A stretch of DNA of 15,034 nt from the NCBI GenBank assembly GCA_027062125.1, contig JAMOTW010000219.1, forward strand, positions 1 through 15,034, given 5' to 3'. Both the position numbers and the translations under genes were made by a program. Positions 6,449 to 12,001 of this stretch are shown piece by piece (the first letter of the stretch is position 1; every line of letters begins with the position of its first letter). The notes beneath the pieces are model-generated. The model was not told the origin of the DNA. It did not search any database and was given only the letters and a program-made list of their open reading frames with translations. The DNA is from Thermococcus sp. (lineage in GTDB: Archaea > Methanobacteriota_B > Thermococci > Thermococcales > Thermococcaceae).

Positions 6449-6616
6449 CTCAGCAGGCTCCACAGGCTCATAAAGTTCGCCATCGAGGAGATGGAGAAGT
6501 ACCGCTTCAACCTGCTCACGTGCACCGACCCTTGTGACAATCCCCGTGGAACAGGTCGGATTAGTTTTCCCAAGCGGTCTCTCCCCCTGGCGGTGATTTC
6601 AGCACGTGACCGCTGA
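6425..6616 (+). pseudogene. Gene fragment resembling a class I aminoacyl-tRNA synthetase anticodon-binding helix
   Basis: The first 33 codons use typical Thermococcus codons (ATA, CTC, AGG, GAG, AAG, with G or C mostly third) and encode WILSRLHRLIKFAIEEMEKY followed by RFNLL. The pattern W-[IL]-L-S-R-L-x-x-x-I-K-x-x-x-E-x-M-E-x-Y-x-F is how the anticodon-binding domain of leucyl-, isoleucyl- and valyl-tRNA synthetases begins. After about 6527 codon use and residue pattern deteriorate and the frame ends at 6616. The upstream 20 bases show no ribosome binding site. I read it as a short orphan piece of a larger gene; the family match is from memory of the motif and is not proven. The opposite-strand frames over the same bases look like shadows. 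Confidence 0.35.
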
Positions 6617-6709
6617 CAGCCGCGTGTTCTCCATACCTCCTGTGTGAGTGATTGAACCATAGAACGCCGCTTGTTGGTGTCGGTTATACGCGGGGATTTG
6701 CGGAGAGGT

Positions 6710-6949
6710 TCAGCGGGTATAATAACGCTTCCTCGTCATGGAGGGGTCAGTAAACACAAGTTCTTCGGGTGTCAGAACCTCCTCGAAACCGGTCATATAC
6801 CGCGTGTGTATTCCCTCACGCAGGCCCTTGATAACTACTTTTGGTTGTAACTCATTTTTGGTCTGTATGATCGGGCTTATTTTGGAGAATTATCCGTTTC
6901 CATTGGTATCCTCGTGATGGTACTCTTCGAAGATTCTCTGGATGTTCAT
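6710..6949 (-). pseudogene. Small gene with an internal stop, unknown function
   Basis: From the ATG at 6949 the reverse strand reads 19 residues (MNIQRIFEEYHHEDTNGNG), a TAA at 6890-6892, then 59 more residues in the same frame to a TGA at 6710-6712. The second part is protein-like and charged, with GLREGIHTRYMTGFEEVLTP followed by EELVFTDPS, and normal codon choice. GGGGAG lies about 8 bases before the ATG, and the upstream side is the AT-rich right margin where a promoter could lie. I do not recognise the family. The simplest reading is a gene of about 79 residues inactivated by one nonsense change. Confidence 0.4.
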
Positions 6950-7130
6950 TTGTGTACTCCCCACTGAGGATTTATTCCTTTAGATAGTAGATTTTTTGAT
7001 TTTCTACTTATTTAAAAAGTATTTTTATTGTTAAATTTATTAGTCATTTTTGTTTTGGATAAGAATATTGCTATTTAGACTTTTGTATTTAGTTATATTT
7101 TGACTTTTTATCTTAATTATTAAAATGACA

Positions 7131-7141
7131 TTTTTATATAG
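7131..7141 (+). promoter_or_regulatory. Strong TATA box at the island's right margin
   Basis: TTTTTATATAG is the best TATA match in the island and predicts a forward transcript beginning near 7162. The only thing downstream on this strand before the convergent DUF134 gene is the 27-codon frame at 7180 and a palindrome. Confidence 0.4.
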
Positions 7142-7155
7142 TCACACTTCACCTG

Positions 7156-7167
7156 AAAATTTGAGGG
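7156..7167 (-). repeat. Right arm of 12-base inverted repeat flanking the island
   Basis: AAAATTTGAGGG is the exact reverse complement of 5503-5514. The two arms are 1,665 bases apart, outer edge to outer edge, and enclose both AT-rich margins and the core. Confidence 0.45.
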
Positions 7168-7179
7168 ATAACATCCGGC

Positions 7180-7263
7180 ATGAAATTAGGGTACCCTAAA
7201 AACTGGGTGGGAACCACAGCGGCTTTAATCGCCCAGACAAGCGCTACCGACATAGAATTCTAA
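7180..7263 (+). CDS. Possible 27-residue small protein or gene fragment
   Basis: The frame from ATG 7180 encodes MKLGYPKNWVGTTAALIAQT and seven more residues, ending TDIEF. A strong TATA box at 7131-7141 predicts a start of transcription near 7162, giving a leader of about 18 bases; GAGGG lies 12 bases before the ATG, further than usual. It reads like a piece of a real protein, but no family is recognised. It could equally be a non-coding transcript, since the region contains a palindrome and a CTGGGTG/CGCCCAG stem. Confidence 0.25.
   Translation: MKLGYPKNWVGTTAALIAQTSATDIEF
7186..7199. repeat. Perfect 14-base palindrome
   Basis: TTAGGGTACCCTAA is fully self-complementary. It lies just outside the right arm of the island repeat, about 75 bases beyond the 3' end of the DUF134 gene. 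Confidence 0.6.
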
Positions 7264-7274
7264 AATTAGAGCAA

Positions 7275-7631
7275 TTATTCTCCTTCTCCCGCCGTTCCTT
7301 TGGGGACTTCGTTGCCCTGGGGGAGGATTACCAGCTCCCTCCCCTCAACAATCATCTGGGCCACTTTCTTCCTGGCGGAATTGAGGGCCCTCCACACTGT
7401 GCCCCTGGAGACCCCCATCCTCTTTCCAGCCTCCTCTTGGGTCAAACCCTCATAATCGACGAGTCTAAGGGCCTCAAACTCCTCGTACGTCATGAAAATC
7501 GGCGGCTTCGGCTGTCCGAGGGGCGGCAGTGCTGGATAGAAATGCCTAACCGGGGGGATGAACCCTATCATCCTCCTCTTTCTTCTCCTGCCCCTTCCGC
7601 GGCCCCAACCCTGTCCCATTCCCATCGGCAT
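7275..7631 (-). CDS. DUF134 family helix-turn-helix protein
   Basis: Residues after the Arg-rich segment (GRGRGRRRKRRMIGFIPPV) match the DUF134 family: PALPPLGQPKPPIFMTYEEF, EALRLVDYEGLTQEEAGKRM, then a sigma-70 region 4-like helix-turn-helix at GVSRGTVWRALNSARKKVAQ. The basic N-terminus would help DNA binding. Targets are unknown. The ATG at 7631 is preferred (118 residues) because CCTATAAAG at 7659-7667 on the reverse strand is a good TATA box that would begin transcription near 7636, and because MPMGMG...GRGRGRRR is a natural start for the family; longer starts at 7676 (ATG) and 7691 (GTG) are open and cannot be excluded. It diverges from queD. Confidence 0.85.
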   Translation of the reverse strand: MPMGMGQGWGRGRGRRRKRRMIGFIPPVRHFYPALPPLGQPKPPIFMTYEEFEALRLVDYEGLTQEEAGKRMGVSRGTVWRALNSARKKVAQMIVEGRELVILPQGNEVPKGTAGEGE

Positions 7632-7704
7632 GGCTATCGGATACCCTACGGCGACCCGCTTTATAGGTTTTCCCATGCCCTTTGCCTTCACGAATCCGCC
7701 CAGT

Positions 7705-7720
7705 AATGGTTATAACCATT
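7705..7720. promoter_or_regulatory. Perfect 16-base palindrome over the queD TATA box
   Basis: AATGGTTATAACCATT is self-complementary over 16 bases. Its centre GTTATAAC is placed to act as the queD TATA box, about 36 bases before ATG 7748, predicting a leader of about 10 bases. A dyad exactly over a TATA box is the classic form of an archaeal repressor operator. The divergent DUF134 protein is the nearest candidate regulator, which is inference from position only. Confidence 0.55.
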
Positions 7721-7747
7721 CCATCCCAAGTTAACCCGGTGAGAAAG

Positions 7748-8206
7748 ATGGGGTTTAGAATCTCTGAGAGAAAGATAGGCTGGCACAAGGACTTCGACAG
7801 CTCACATTTCCTCGCGCTCCCCTACGAGAGCAAGTGCCTCCGCATACACGGCCACACCTACAACGTCGACGTCGAGATATGGGGCGAGCTCAACGAGAAC
7901 GGCATGATATTCGACTTCAACCACCTCAGCAGGCTCATAAAGCTCCTTGACCACCGGATTCTGGTGAGTGAGGACTGGGTGGCGGGGAGAAGGGAAGGAA
8001 CGCTCATCATAGAGAAGAACGGTAAGAGACTTGAGCTCCCCGAGGAGGAAGCGGTCGTCCTTGACAAGCCCAACGTTACGGCGGAGTACATTGCCGAGTG
8101 GTTCGCCGAGAGGATAGCGGAGAAGGCCGGGGACAACGTGAGGAAGATAAGGGTTAAGATATGGGAGGATCCGAGGAGCTACGCGGAGGTAACGCTCGAG
8201 AGGTAG
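7748..8206 (+). CDS. queD: 6-carboxytetrahydropterin synthase (PTPS family)
   Basis: A 152-residue member of the 6-pyruvoyltetrahydropterin synthase family. Zinc ligands are His20 (SSHF) and His34/His36 (HGH). Cys30 precedes in the CxxxHGH spacing typical of QueD, which makes 6-carboxy-5,6,7,8-tetrahydropterin from dihydroneopterin triphosphate on the way to preQ0 and archaeosine in tRNA. Asp68-His69 (LLDHRIL) and Glu140 (WED) are the expected relay and pterin-anchor residues. An insertion at about 75-105 lengthens the protein relative to the roughly 120-residue bacterial enzymes. ATG 7748 has GGTGAGA 3-5 bases upstream; the frame continues back to 7682 but crosses the palindromic promoter. 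A folate-type PTPS role is less likely given the cysteine spacing. Confidence 0.85.
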   Translation: MGFRISERKIGWHKDFDSSHFLALPYESKCLRIHGHTYNVDVEIWGELNENGMIFDFNHLSRLIKLLDHRILVSEDWVAGRREGTLIIEKNGKRLELPEEEAVVLDKPNVTAEYIAEWFAERIAEKAGDNVRKIRVKIWEDPRSYAEVTLER

Positions 8207-8250
8207 TCTTTGAAGGAACTTTCCCGGCTTCCGATTTTTCTTTCAAAACC

Positions 8251-8260
8251 CGTAAATAGT
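8251..8260 (+). promoter_or_regulatory. TATA box for the ChrB-domain gene
   Basis: CGTAAATAGT, preceded by CAAAACC, lies 35 bases before the ATG at 8291, predicting a leader of about 9 bases. The T-rich CGATTTTTCTTTC just upstream (about 8231-8243) probably terminates queD. Confidence 0.45.
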
Positions 8261-8290
8261 ATGATCGTCATCCTGTATTGAGGCGATGTT

Positions 8291-8722
8291 ATGAAGTGGG
8301 TGACCCGGGAGCACGTTCACGTTGACCGCGTGGCGTGCCCGTGGCTTATAAAGCGGTTCATCGACCCCAACGCGGAGTTTGTTTTTGTGCCCCGCGATAC
8401 GGACCCGGCGACGATAACCGACGGGATTCCCTTTGACTTCAATGGCGTTGAGCTCGGCCATCACGACGGAAAATGCTCCTTTGATGCGTTCGTCGAAAGG
8501 TACAACATAACCGACCCGGCCGTTCTGAAGATTGCTGAGATAGTGAGGGAAGCCGACACGCATGTGGAGAATCCCCAGCCCCTGGCGGTTGCCCTCGATA
8601 TACTCGCGAGGGGCTACCGGATGATATGCAGGGACGACTATGAAACCCTCGAGAAGGAGTTCTACCTGTACGATGCAATGTACGCGTACTTCAAGAAGGA
8701 GCTCGAGGAGGGGAGGGCTTAG
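8291..8722 (+). CDS. ChrB C-terminal domain protein
   Basis: A 143-residue stand-alone ChrB C-terminal-type domain. The start THREHVHVDR-like segment (TREHVHVDRVACPWLIKRFI, residues 5-24) is the family hallmark, followed by FVFVP, a GHHDGKCSFDAF stretch (56-67) and VREADTHVENP. Bacterial ChrB is linked to chromate resistance, but stand-alone archaeal members are not tied to chromate and no ChrA transporter lies nearby, so a chromate role should not be assumed. The conserved His, Asp and Cys residues suggest metal binding or catalysis. GAGGCGAT lies 3-5 bases before ATG 8291. The stop overlaps that of the convergent downstream gene by 4 bases. Confidence 0.85.
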   Translation: MKWVTREHVHVDRVACPWLIKRFIDPNAEFVFVPRDTDPATITDGIPFDFNGVELGHHDGKCSFDAFVERYNITDPAVLKIAEIVREADTHVENPQPLAVALDILARGYRMICRDDYETLEKEFYLYDAMYAYFKKELEEGRA

Positions 8723-9291
8723 CAGCCCCTCTCCCTCTTTTCGGGTATATCCCCCTCAACGCCGCACTTCTCGTAGAGTGATTTCAGCATTTCCCTGGTC
8801 TTCTCCTTAAGCTCCTGGAAGTACTCCTCCTCGAACGTCTCCTCGGCCTCGAGGGTCAGGAAGTAGGCCGTTTTCATGTACGCCACTCCCATCTCACAGT
8901 CGCTCTTCTCGGCTATCCTCTCCGCGATGTCCACGATATAGCCCACGAAGGAGTGAAGGATCCTGCGGTAGTCGTTTACGAAGCCGTTCTCGTTGAGCCA
9001 CCCCTTCAGGGTCAGGAAGAGCTTGAAGGTGGGAACCTCAACGCTCCCGTCGTTGAAGCGGCGGTAGCGTATGAGCAGATACTGGAAGACCGAGATGAGG
9101 AACCTCCCGACGTCTGCCCTTGTTCCGCCTCTACCGATGACGAACTCCTCGAACTCCCTCAGGCCGCTCTTCCCGCTCTCCCCAAAGGCCATCAACACCG
9201 CCGCGTAGGGTGTGGAGTACTGGGAGAAGTTCACCTCCCCGAGTTCGGGTATCTCGGGAAACACGCTCATGATCGCTTCCTTTATGTCCAT
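8719..9291 (-). CDS. Uncharacterised helical protein
   Basis: A 190-residue protein I do not recognise. It has no signal peptide or clear membrane segment, is predicted largely alpha-helical, and has acidic-rich helices near the end (LEAEETFEEEYFQELKEKTR, about 145-165). Two cysteines lie in the last 30 residues and one ends the chain, in no standard motif. ATG 9291 is chosen because GGTGAGGGGG precedes it; a TTG at 9318 lies within the promoter region and is rejected. The gene is divergent from the PPC-domain gene and its stop overlaps the ChrB-domain gene by 4 bases. Codon use is that of a core Thermococcus gene, so it is probably conserved within the order. Confidence 0.75.
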   Translation of the reverse strand: MDIKEAIMSVFPEIPELGEVNFSQYSTPYAAVLMAFGESGKSGLREFEEFVIGRGGTRADVGRFLISVFQYLLIRYRRFNDGSVEVPTFKLFLTLKGWLNENGFVNDYRRILHSFVGYIVDIAERIAEKSDCEMGVAYMKTAYFLTLEAEETFEEEYFQELKEKTREMLKSLYEKCGVEGDIPEKRERGC

Positions 9292-9306
9292 CCCCCTCAC
9301 CCAAAC

Positions 9307-9330
9307 GGTTAAATCCAAAGGCGCTTATTA
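9307..9330. promoter_or_regulatory. Overlapping divergent promoters
   Basis: GGTTAAATCC (9307-9316) is placed to start forward transcription near 9338 for the PPC gene, and TAATAAG (9324-9330, reverse) to start reverse transcription near 9301 for the helical protein. As between mtnA and THEP1, the two TATA boxes cross, each lying downstream of the other's start. Confidence 0.4.
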
Positions 9331-9347
9331 GACTTTAGGTGATTCGC

Positions 9348-9767
9348 GTGAGGTTCTCGAAGGGGAGGAATTTCCTGTTCCGCGTCCCCGAGGGGGAGGA
9401 GCTCTTGAAGTTCATAAACGAATTTGCAAAGAGGAACAACGTCCTGATAGGCACTGTCAGTGCCATCGGGAGTTTGAGGAATCCGAAGATAGGTTACTTC
9501 GATGAGGATGCAGGTGAGTACAAGGTCATCGAGCTGACCGGCACCTATGAACTGGTATCCCTCGCGGGCAACATAAGTGTCAGGGACGATGAGCCGTTCG
9601 CCCACATCCACGTTGCACTGGGCGACTCGGATGGCATGCTCTACGGCGGACATCTCGTTGAAGGAGAAGTCTTCGTGGCGGAGGTTTTCATGCAGGAACT
9701 CCTCGGCGAACTGCTTGAAAGAAAGCCGCAGGAGAATGGATTGGCGCTGTGGGACGCGGAAGAATAA
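9348..9767 (+). CDS. PPC/DUF296 domain protein
   Basis: A 139-residue single-domain protein of the PPC (plants and prokaryotes conserved, DUF296) family. The core is visible as SAIGSLRNPKIGYFD (38-52), the YELVSLAGNIS strand (67-77), and His86 and His88 (AHIHVALGD) with His102 (GGHL), which in archaeal and bacterial homologues sit together as a metal-site triad in a trimer. In plants the domain accompanies AT-hooks in DNA-binding proteins; there is no AT-hook here, and the role of stand-alone prokaryotic members is unknown. GTG 9348 is chosen over GTG 9339 because AGGTGAT at 9337-9343 is the ribosome binding site and overlaps the earlier codon; the product then starts MRFSKGRNF, as homologues do. 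Confidence 0.85.
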   Translation: MRFSKGRNFLFRVPEGEELLKFINEFAKRNNVLIGTVSAIGSLRNPKIGYFDEDAGEYKVIELTGTYELVSLAGNISVRDDEPFAHIHVALGDSDGMLYGGHLVEGEVFVAEVFMQELLGELLERKPQENGLALWDAEE

Positions 9768-9805
9768 ATGAGAAGATGCGGTGGGGCCGTGGCCCTTCCT
9801 CATTT
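9766..9805. terminator. Hairpin between convergent genes
   Basis: AAATGAG (9766-9772) pairs with CTCATTT (9799-9805), and GGGCC (9784-9788) with GGCCC (9791-9795) across a 2-base loop. The structure spans the stops of both the PPC gene and the convergent small membrane gene, so it may protect or end both messages. Confidence 0.5.
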
Positions 9806-10005
9806 CTCGTAGAAGATTCTGTAGTGCTGAACGTACTCCTCCTTCTCCAGCAGGAACTCGTCGTCTTCGGGATAGTATTTGGCCAGCTCGGGGTTCTCAC
9901 CCGCGAACTTTGGCGAAAGAGCATAAAAGATTATTCTTCGGAACGATTGGCGCTCTCCCTCAAAATCGCAACAACCACCGCGGTGAATGTTGCAATCCAA
10001 GACAT
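9800..10005 (-). pseudogene. Small single-pass membrane protein gene with apparent one-base frameshift
   Basis: From ATG 10005 the reverse strand encodes MSWIATFTAVVVAILRESAN plus RSEE, then a TAA at 9931-9933. In the frame one base over, FYALSPKFAGENPELAKYYP and then EDDEFLLEKEEYVQHYRIFYEK run to a TGA at 9800-9802 with typical Thermococcus codons but no ATG or GTG start. Adding one base at GAAGAATAATC joins the two as ...RSEEIIFYALSPK..., a 68-residue protein with an N-terminal transmembrane helix and an acidic tail. The region is 206 bases long, one short of 69 codons. A one-base deletion, a sequencing error or programmed frameshifting could explain it; a TTG start in the second frame is also possible. 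Function unknown. A weak TATA-like TTTTTAG lies near 10043-10049. Confidence 0.5.
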
Positions 10006-10072
10006 TTCCGGCGAAAGAGTGTGTATGATTCAAAACGGCCCCTAAAAATGTGATACCTCGAAAAAGAGCTCT

Positions 10073-10876
10073 TCAGTACTTTATTCTCGGGTTGTACTCC
10101 AGGAGCATCAGGCCGTTCTTGAATATCCTTATCGTGCCGCTCTCCGAGAGGCTTATCGCCATCGCCTTCGTGAGCTTGGTTATTCCCGCGGCCGCTATGT
10201 GCCTGCTTCCCAGGCCCGGTGGAAGCATCAGGTCTATCACCTTGGGCTCCACCTCAAGGTATCGCCCTGCCGCCGCTATTCGGCCATCGTCCCGGACGAT
10301 GAACGCCCCGTCGAGCTGGGCGAACTCCTTGATTATCTCCTTGCTGTCCCTGTCGAGGACGTTGATCCTGTGTCCCTTGAAGGGGTTGGGGATGAGCTGG
10401 TGCGAGTGCCTGAGAACCCTTCTCGTGTCGCCGATGACGAATATCGTTCCGACCGGGGTCCCCTCACGACCCTCCACGCTAAGTTCTATGGCTATTTCAA
10501 GCAGTCTCTGGAGGACGTTCTGGTTCTGGGCGAAGAAACCCCTCATTGCTGAGAGGCTTTTCTTAACGGTCTTGATTCCAATGGTCTGCCGGGTCACGTA
10601 GACGAAGGAGTCCCCCTCGCCAAGGATGCTGTGCTCTATCAGAAAGGCCGAGATGAGGTTGAGGACGTTGTTGATATCGAGGTTCTGGGGGATTGAGACC
10701 CTCTTCACCCTCTTGTCCTCGACATCGAAGGAAGAGCCCACTATGACGACGGTGACGTCGACCTCTGGGAGCTCCTCTGGGTTCACGTCCTCGAGGACGA
10801 CGAGGGCTTTCCCGCCGAGTTCCTTAACGATTCGAATCGCGCTCTCCAGCAGCACACTTGGAATTCCTCTCTCCAT
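10073..10876 (-). CDS. dacZ: Diadenylate cyclase (DisA_N domain), DacZ-like
   Basis: A 267-residue protein whose C-terminal half is the DAC (DisA_N) domain that joins two ATP into cyclic di-AMP. The two catalytic motifs are intact: DGA at 189-191 (QLDGAFIV) and RHIAA at 225-229 (GLGSRHIAAAGIT). The N-terminal 1-130 form an alpha/beta domain of the kind found in archaeal DacZ, distinct from bacterial DisA and CdaA; there are no transmembrane helices, so it is cytoplasmic. c-di-AMP in euryarchaea is linked to osmotic and ion homeostasis (known from Haloferax). ATG 10876 is used; GGTGA lies unusually close (2 bases), and a GTG at 10882 is the alternative. A good TATA box precedes it. Confidence 0.88.
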   Translation of the reverse strand: MERGIPSVLLESAIRIVKELGGKALVVLEDVNPEELPEVDVTVVIVGSSFDVEDKRVKRVSIPQNLDINNVLNLISAFLIEHSILGEGDSFVYVTRQTIGIKTVKKSLSAMRGFFAQNQNVLQRLLEIAIELSVEGREGTPVGTIFVIGDTRRVLRHSHQLIPNPFKGHRINVLDRDSKEIIKEFAQLDGAFIVRDDGRIAAAGRYLEVEPKVIDLMLPPGLGSRHIAAAGITKLTKAMAISLSESGTIRIFKNGLMLLEYNPRIKY

Positions 10877-10909
10877 ACTCACCAGCCGTTATGGAAGTAC
10901 TCCAGCCAG

Positions 10910-10918
10910 TATAAAAAC
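10910..10918 (-). promoter_or_regulatory. TATA box for dacZ
   Basis: GTTTTTATA on the reverse strand lies about 38 bases before ATG 10876 and predicts a leader of about 12 bases. Confidence 0.55.
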
Positions 10919-10944
10919 CTACCGCCGTCAGAGCATCCAGAAAA

Positions 10945-10952
10945 CGTTAAAA
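10945..10952 (+). promoter_or_regulatory. TATA box for the ubiX operon
   Basis: CGTTAAAA, preceded by AGAAAA as a BRE-like element, lies about 36 bases before ATG 10984, predicting transcription from near 10974. Confidence 0.45.
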
Positions 10953-10983
10953 CCCGGTGTGCGTAATCCATGCGGTGCGCGGG

Positions 10984-11517
10984 ATGAAGGTGGTAGTCGC
11001 GATAACCGGGGCAAGTGGGGCCATCTACGGGCTCAGGCTCATCGAGACACTGAGGGAACTGGGGCACGACGTGGTGACCGTTGCCTCCCGAACGGGCCTC
11101 GCGGTCCTGAGGCACGAAACTGGGGTAGACTTCACGCCGGATTACAGGGAGAACGACCTCTTCGCCCCTATGGCATCGGGTTCGAACCCCTTCGACGCGA
11201 TGGTGATAGCGCCCTGTTCAATGAAGACCCTTTCCGCCATCGCAAACGGCTATGCGGACAACCTGATAACCCGGACGGCTGATGTGGCCCTCAAGGAGCG
11301 CCGAAAGCTCATTCTGCTGGTGAGGGAGACTCCCCTTAACTTAATACATCTCCAAAACATGGTGGCCGTTACACAAGCTGGTGGGATAATTATGCCGGCC
11401 TCTCCAGGATTTTACACAAAGCCCAAAACTTTAGACGATATGGTAAACTTTATAATTGGAAAAATCTTAGACCTTCTTGGGATTGAGAACGAGGTATATC
11501 CCCGTTGGAGGAGTTGA
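10984..11517 (+). CDS. ubiX: UbiX family flavin prenyltransferase
   Basis: A 177-residue flavoprotein that attaches a dimethylallyl group to FMN, making the prenyl-FMN cofactor used by UbiD-type decarboxylases. Family features are GASGAIYGLRL (9-19) binding the FMN phosphate, APCSMKTLSAIANGYADNLI (76-95), and the RET segment (114-116) with the following region that holds prenyl phosphate. ATG 10984 is preferred (GGTG 7 bases upstream) over a reading frame opening at 10957. One base separates its stop from the ATG of the Lrp-type regulator, so they form an operon. Bases from about 11330 to 11475 use AT-rich codons (TTA, ATA, AAA) unlike the first two thirds of the gene. Confidence 0.92.
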   Translation: MKVVVAITGASGAIYGLRLIETLRELGHDVVTVASRTGLAVLRHETGVDFTPDYRENDLFAPMASGSNPFDAMVIAPCSMKTLSAIANGYADNLITRTADVALKERRKLILLVRETPLNLIHLQNMVAVTQAGGIIMPASPGFYTKPKTLDDMVNFIIGKILDLLGIENEVYPRWRS

Positions 11518-11518
11518 T

Positions 11519-12001
11519 ATGGCTCAGCTCGATGACCTTGACAGGGCAATCCTCCGGATCCTGAAGGAAGACGCCAGGCTTACGATATCAGAGATAGCTG
11601 AGAGACTGAACAGGCCCGAATCGACGATCCACTTCAGGATCAAGAAGCTTCAGGAAAGAAACATCATCGACAAGTATACAATTGTCCTTGGGAAGGACCT
11701 CCAGCCCAAGGCCCTGGCCCTCGTGTACATCCAGGCGGAGACGCCCATAATAGAGGATTTCCTTGAAAGGTACATCCGGCACATAATGAAGACCCTTTCC
11801 CTGCTCCCGAACGTCCTGGTCGTGGCCAGAAGCGGCAAAGACGGGGTCATAGCCCTCATCGGCGAGGAGAATCCAGAGAAGCTAAACCGCTTCGTTGACG
11901 AGACCATCAGGGTTCTTCCAACGCTCAGAAGGGTTGAAGTAATGCACATAGACGAGTTCAGCAAGGGGGAAGGTCTCCTCGGCTTTCTGGTGAGCGTCTA
12001 A
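11519..12001 (+). CDS. Lrp/AsnC family transcriptional regulator
   Basis: A 160-residue regulator. Residues 4-50 are the helix-turn-helix (LDDLDRAILRILKEDARLTI and then SEIAERLNRPESTIHFRIKKL), followed by a linker strand and a RAM-type alpha/beta ligand domain (about 65-140) that in this family binds amino acids or other small molecules and drives oligomer formation. GGAGGAGTTGAT gives a strong ribosome binding site for ATG 11519. It is the middle gene of the operon, starting 1 base after ubiX and sharing the TAATG stop/start with the CYTH gene. Ligand unknown. It may regulate its own operon, but no clear operator is seen at the ubiX promoter. Confidence 0.9.
   Translation: MAQLDDLDRAILRILKEDARLTISEIAERLNRPESTIHFRIKKLQERNIIDKYTIVLGKDLQPKALALVYIQAETPIIEDFLERYIRHIMKTLSLLPNVLVVARSGKDGVIALIGEENPEKLNRFVDETIRVLPTLRRVEVMHIDEFSKGEGLLGFLVSV

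Larger units (their letters stand above)
5436..7274. other. AT-rich gene-poor island, probably a decayed insertion
   Basis: This stretch between purB and the DUF134 gene holds no convincing intact gene. Its two margins (about 5500-5700 and 6960-7145) are extremely rich in A and T, while the core (about 5720-6950) has balanced composition and short interrupted reading frames on both strands. A 12-base inverted repeat sits near the ends (5503-5514 and 7156-7167), and the core has a dyad at 5698-5718, a hairpin at 6335-6366 and a direct repeat at 6405-6448. The neighbouring genes are spaced by tens of bases or overlap, so a 1.8-kb gap is exceptional. Inference: remains of an integrated element or a patchwork of gene fragments. 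No transposase, integrase, tRNA or CRISPR repeat is recognisable. Confidence 0.6.

Noticed and set aside
6338..6601. Continuation of the reverse frame past the 6710 stop, open for another 37 and 86 codons
   Set aside because: The open stretch lies opposite the synthetase-like forward segment, where GC-rich codons leave several frames open; residues do not look protein-like.
7180..7263. The 27-residue frame as a duplicated PurB C-terminus
   Set aside because: PKNWVG resembles PENYIG near the end of PurB, but the similarity covers only a few residues and the DNA does not align.
5436..7274. Replication origin
   Set aside because: The AT-rich margins and dyads are suggestive, but there is no cdc6/orc1 gene and no repeated origin-recognition box.
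5436..7274. CRISPR array or CRISPR relic
   Set aside because: No regularly spaced repeat of about 30 bases is present; the only direct repeat is one pair with a 26-base period.
8291..8722. Chromate resistance locus
   Set aside because: Only the ChrB-type domain is present; there is no ChrA transporter or other metal-resistance gene nearby.
10050..10601. Forward frame of about 180 codons opposite dacZ
   Set aside because: Shadow of dacZ, whose DGA and RHxxA motifs are both intact on the reverse strand.
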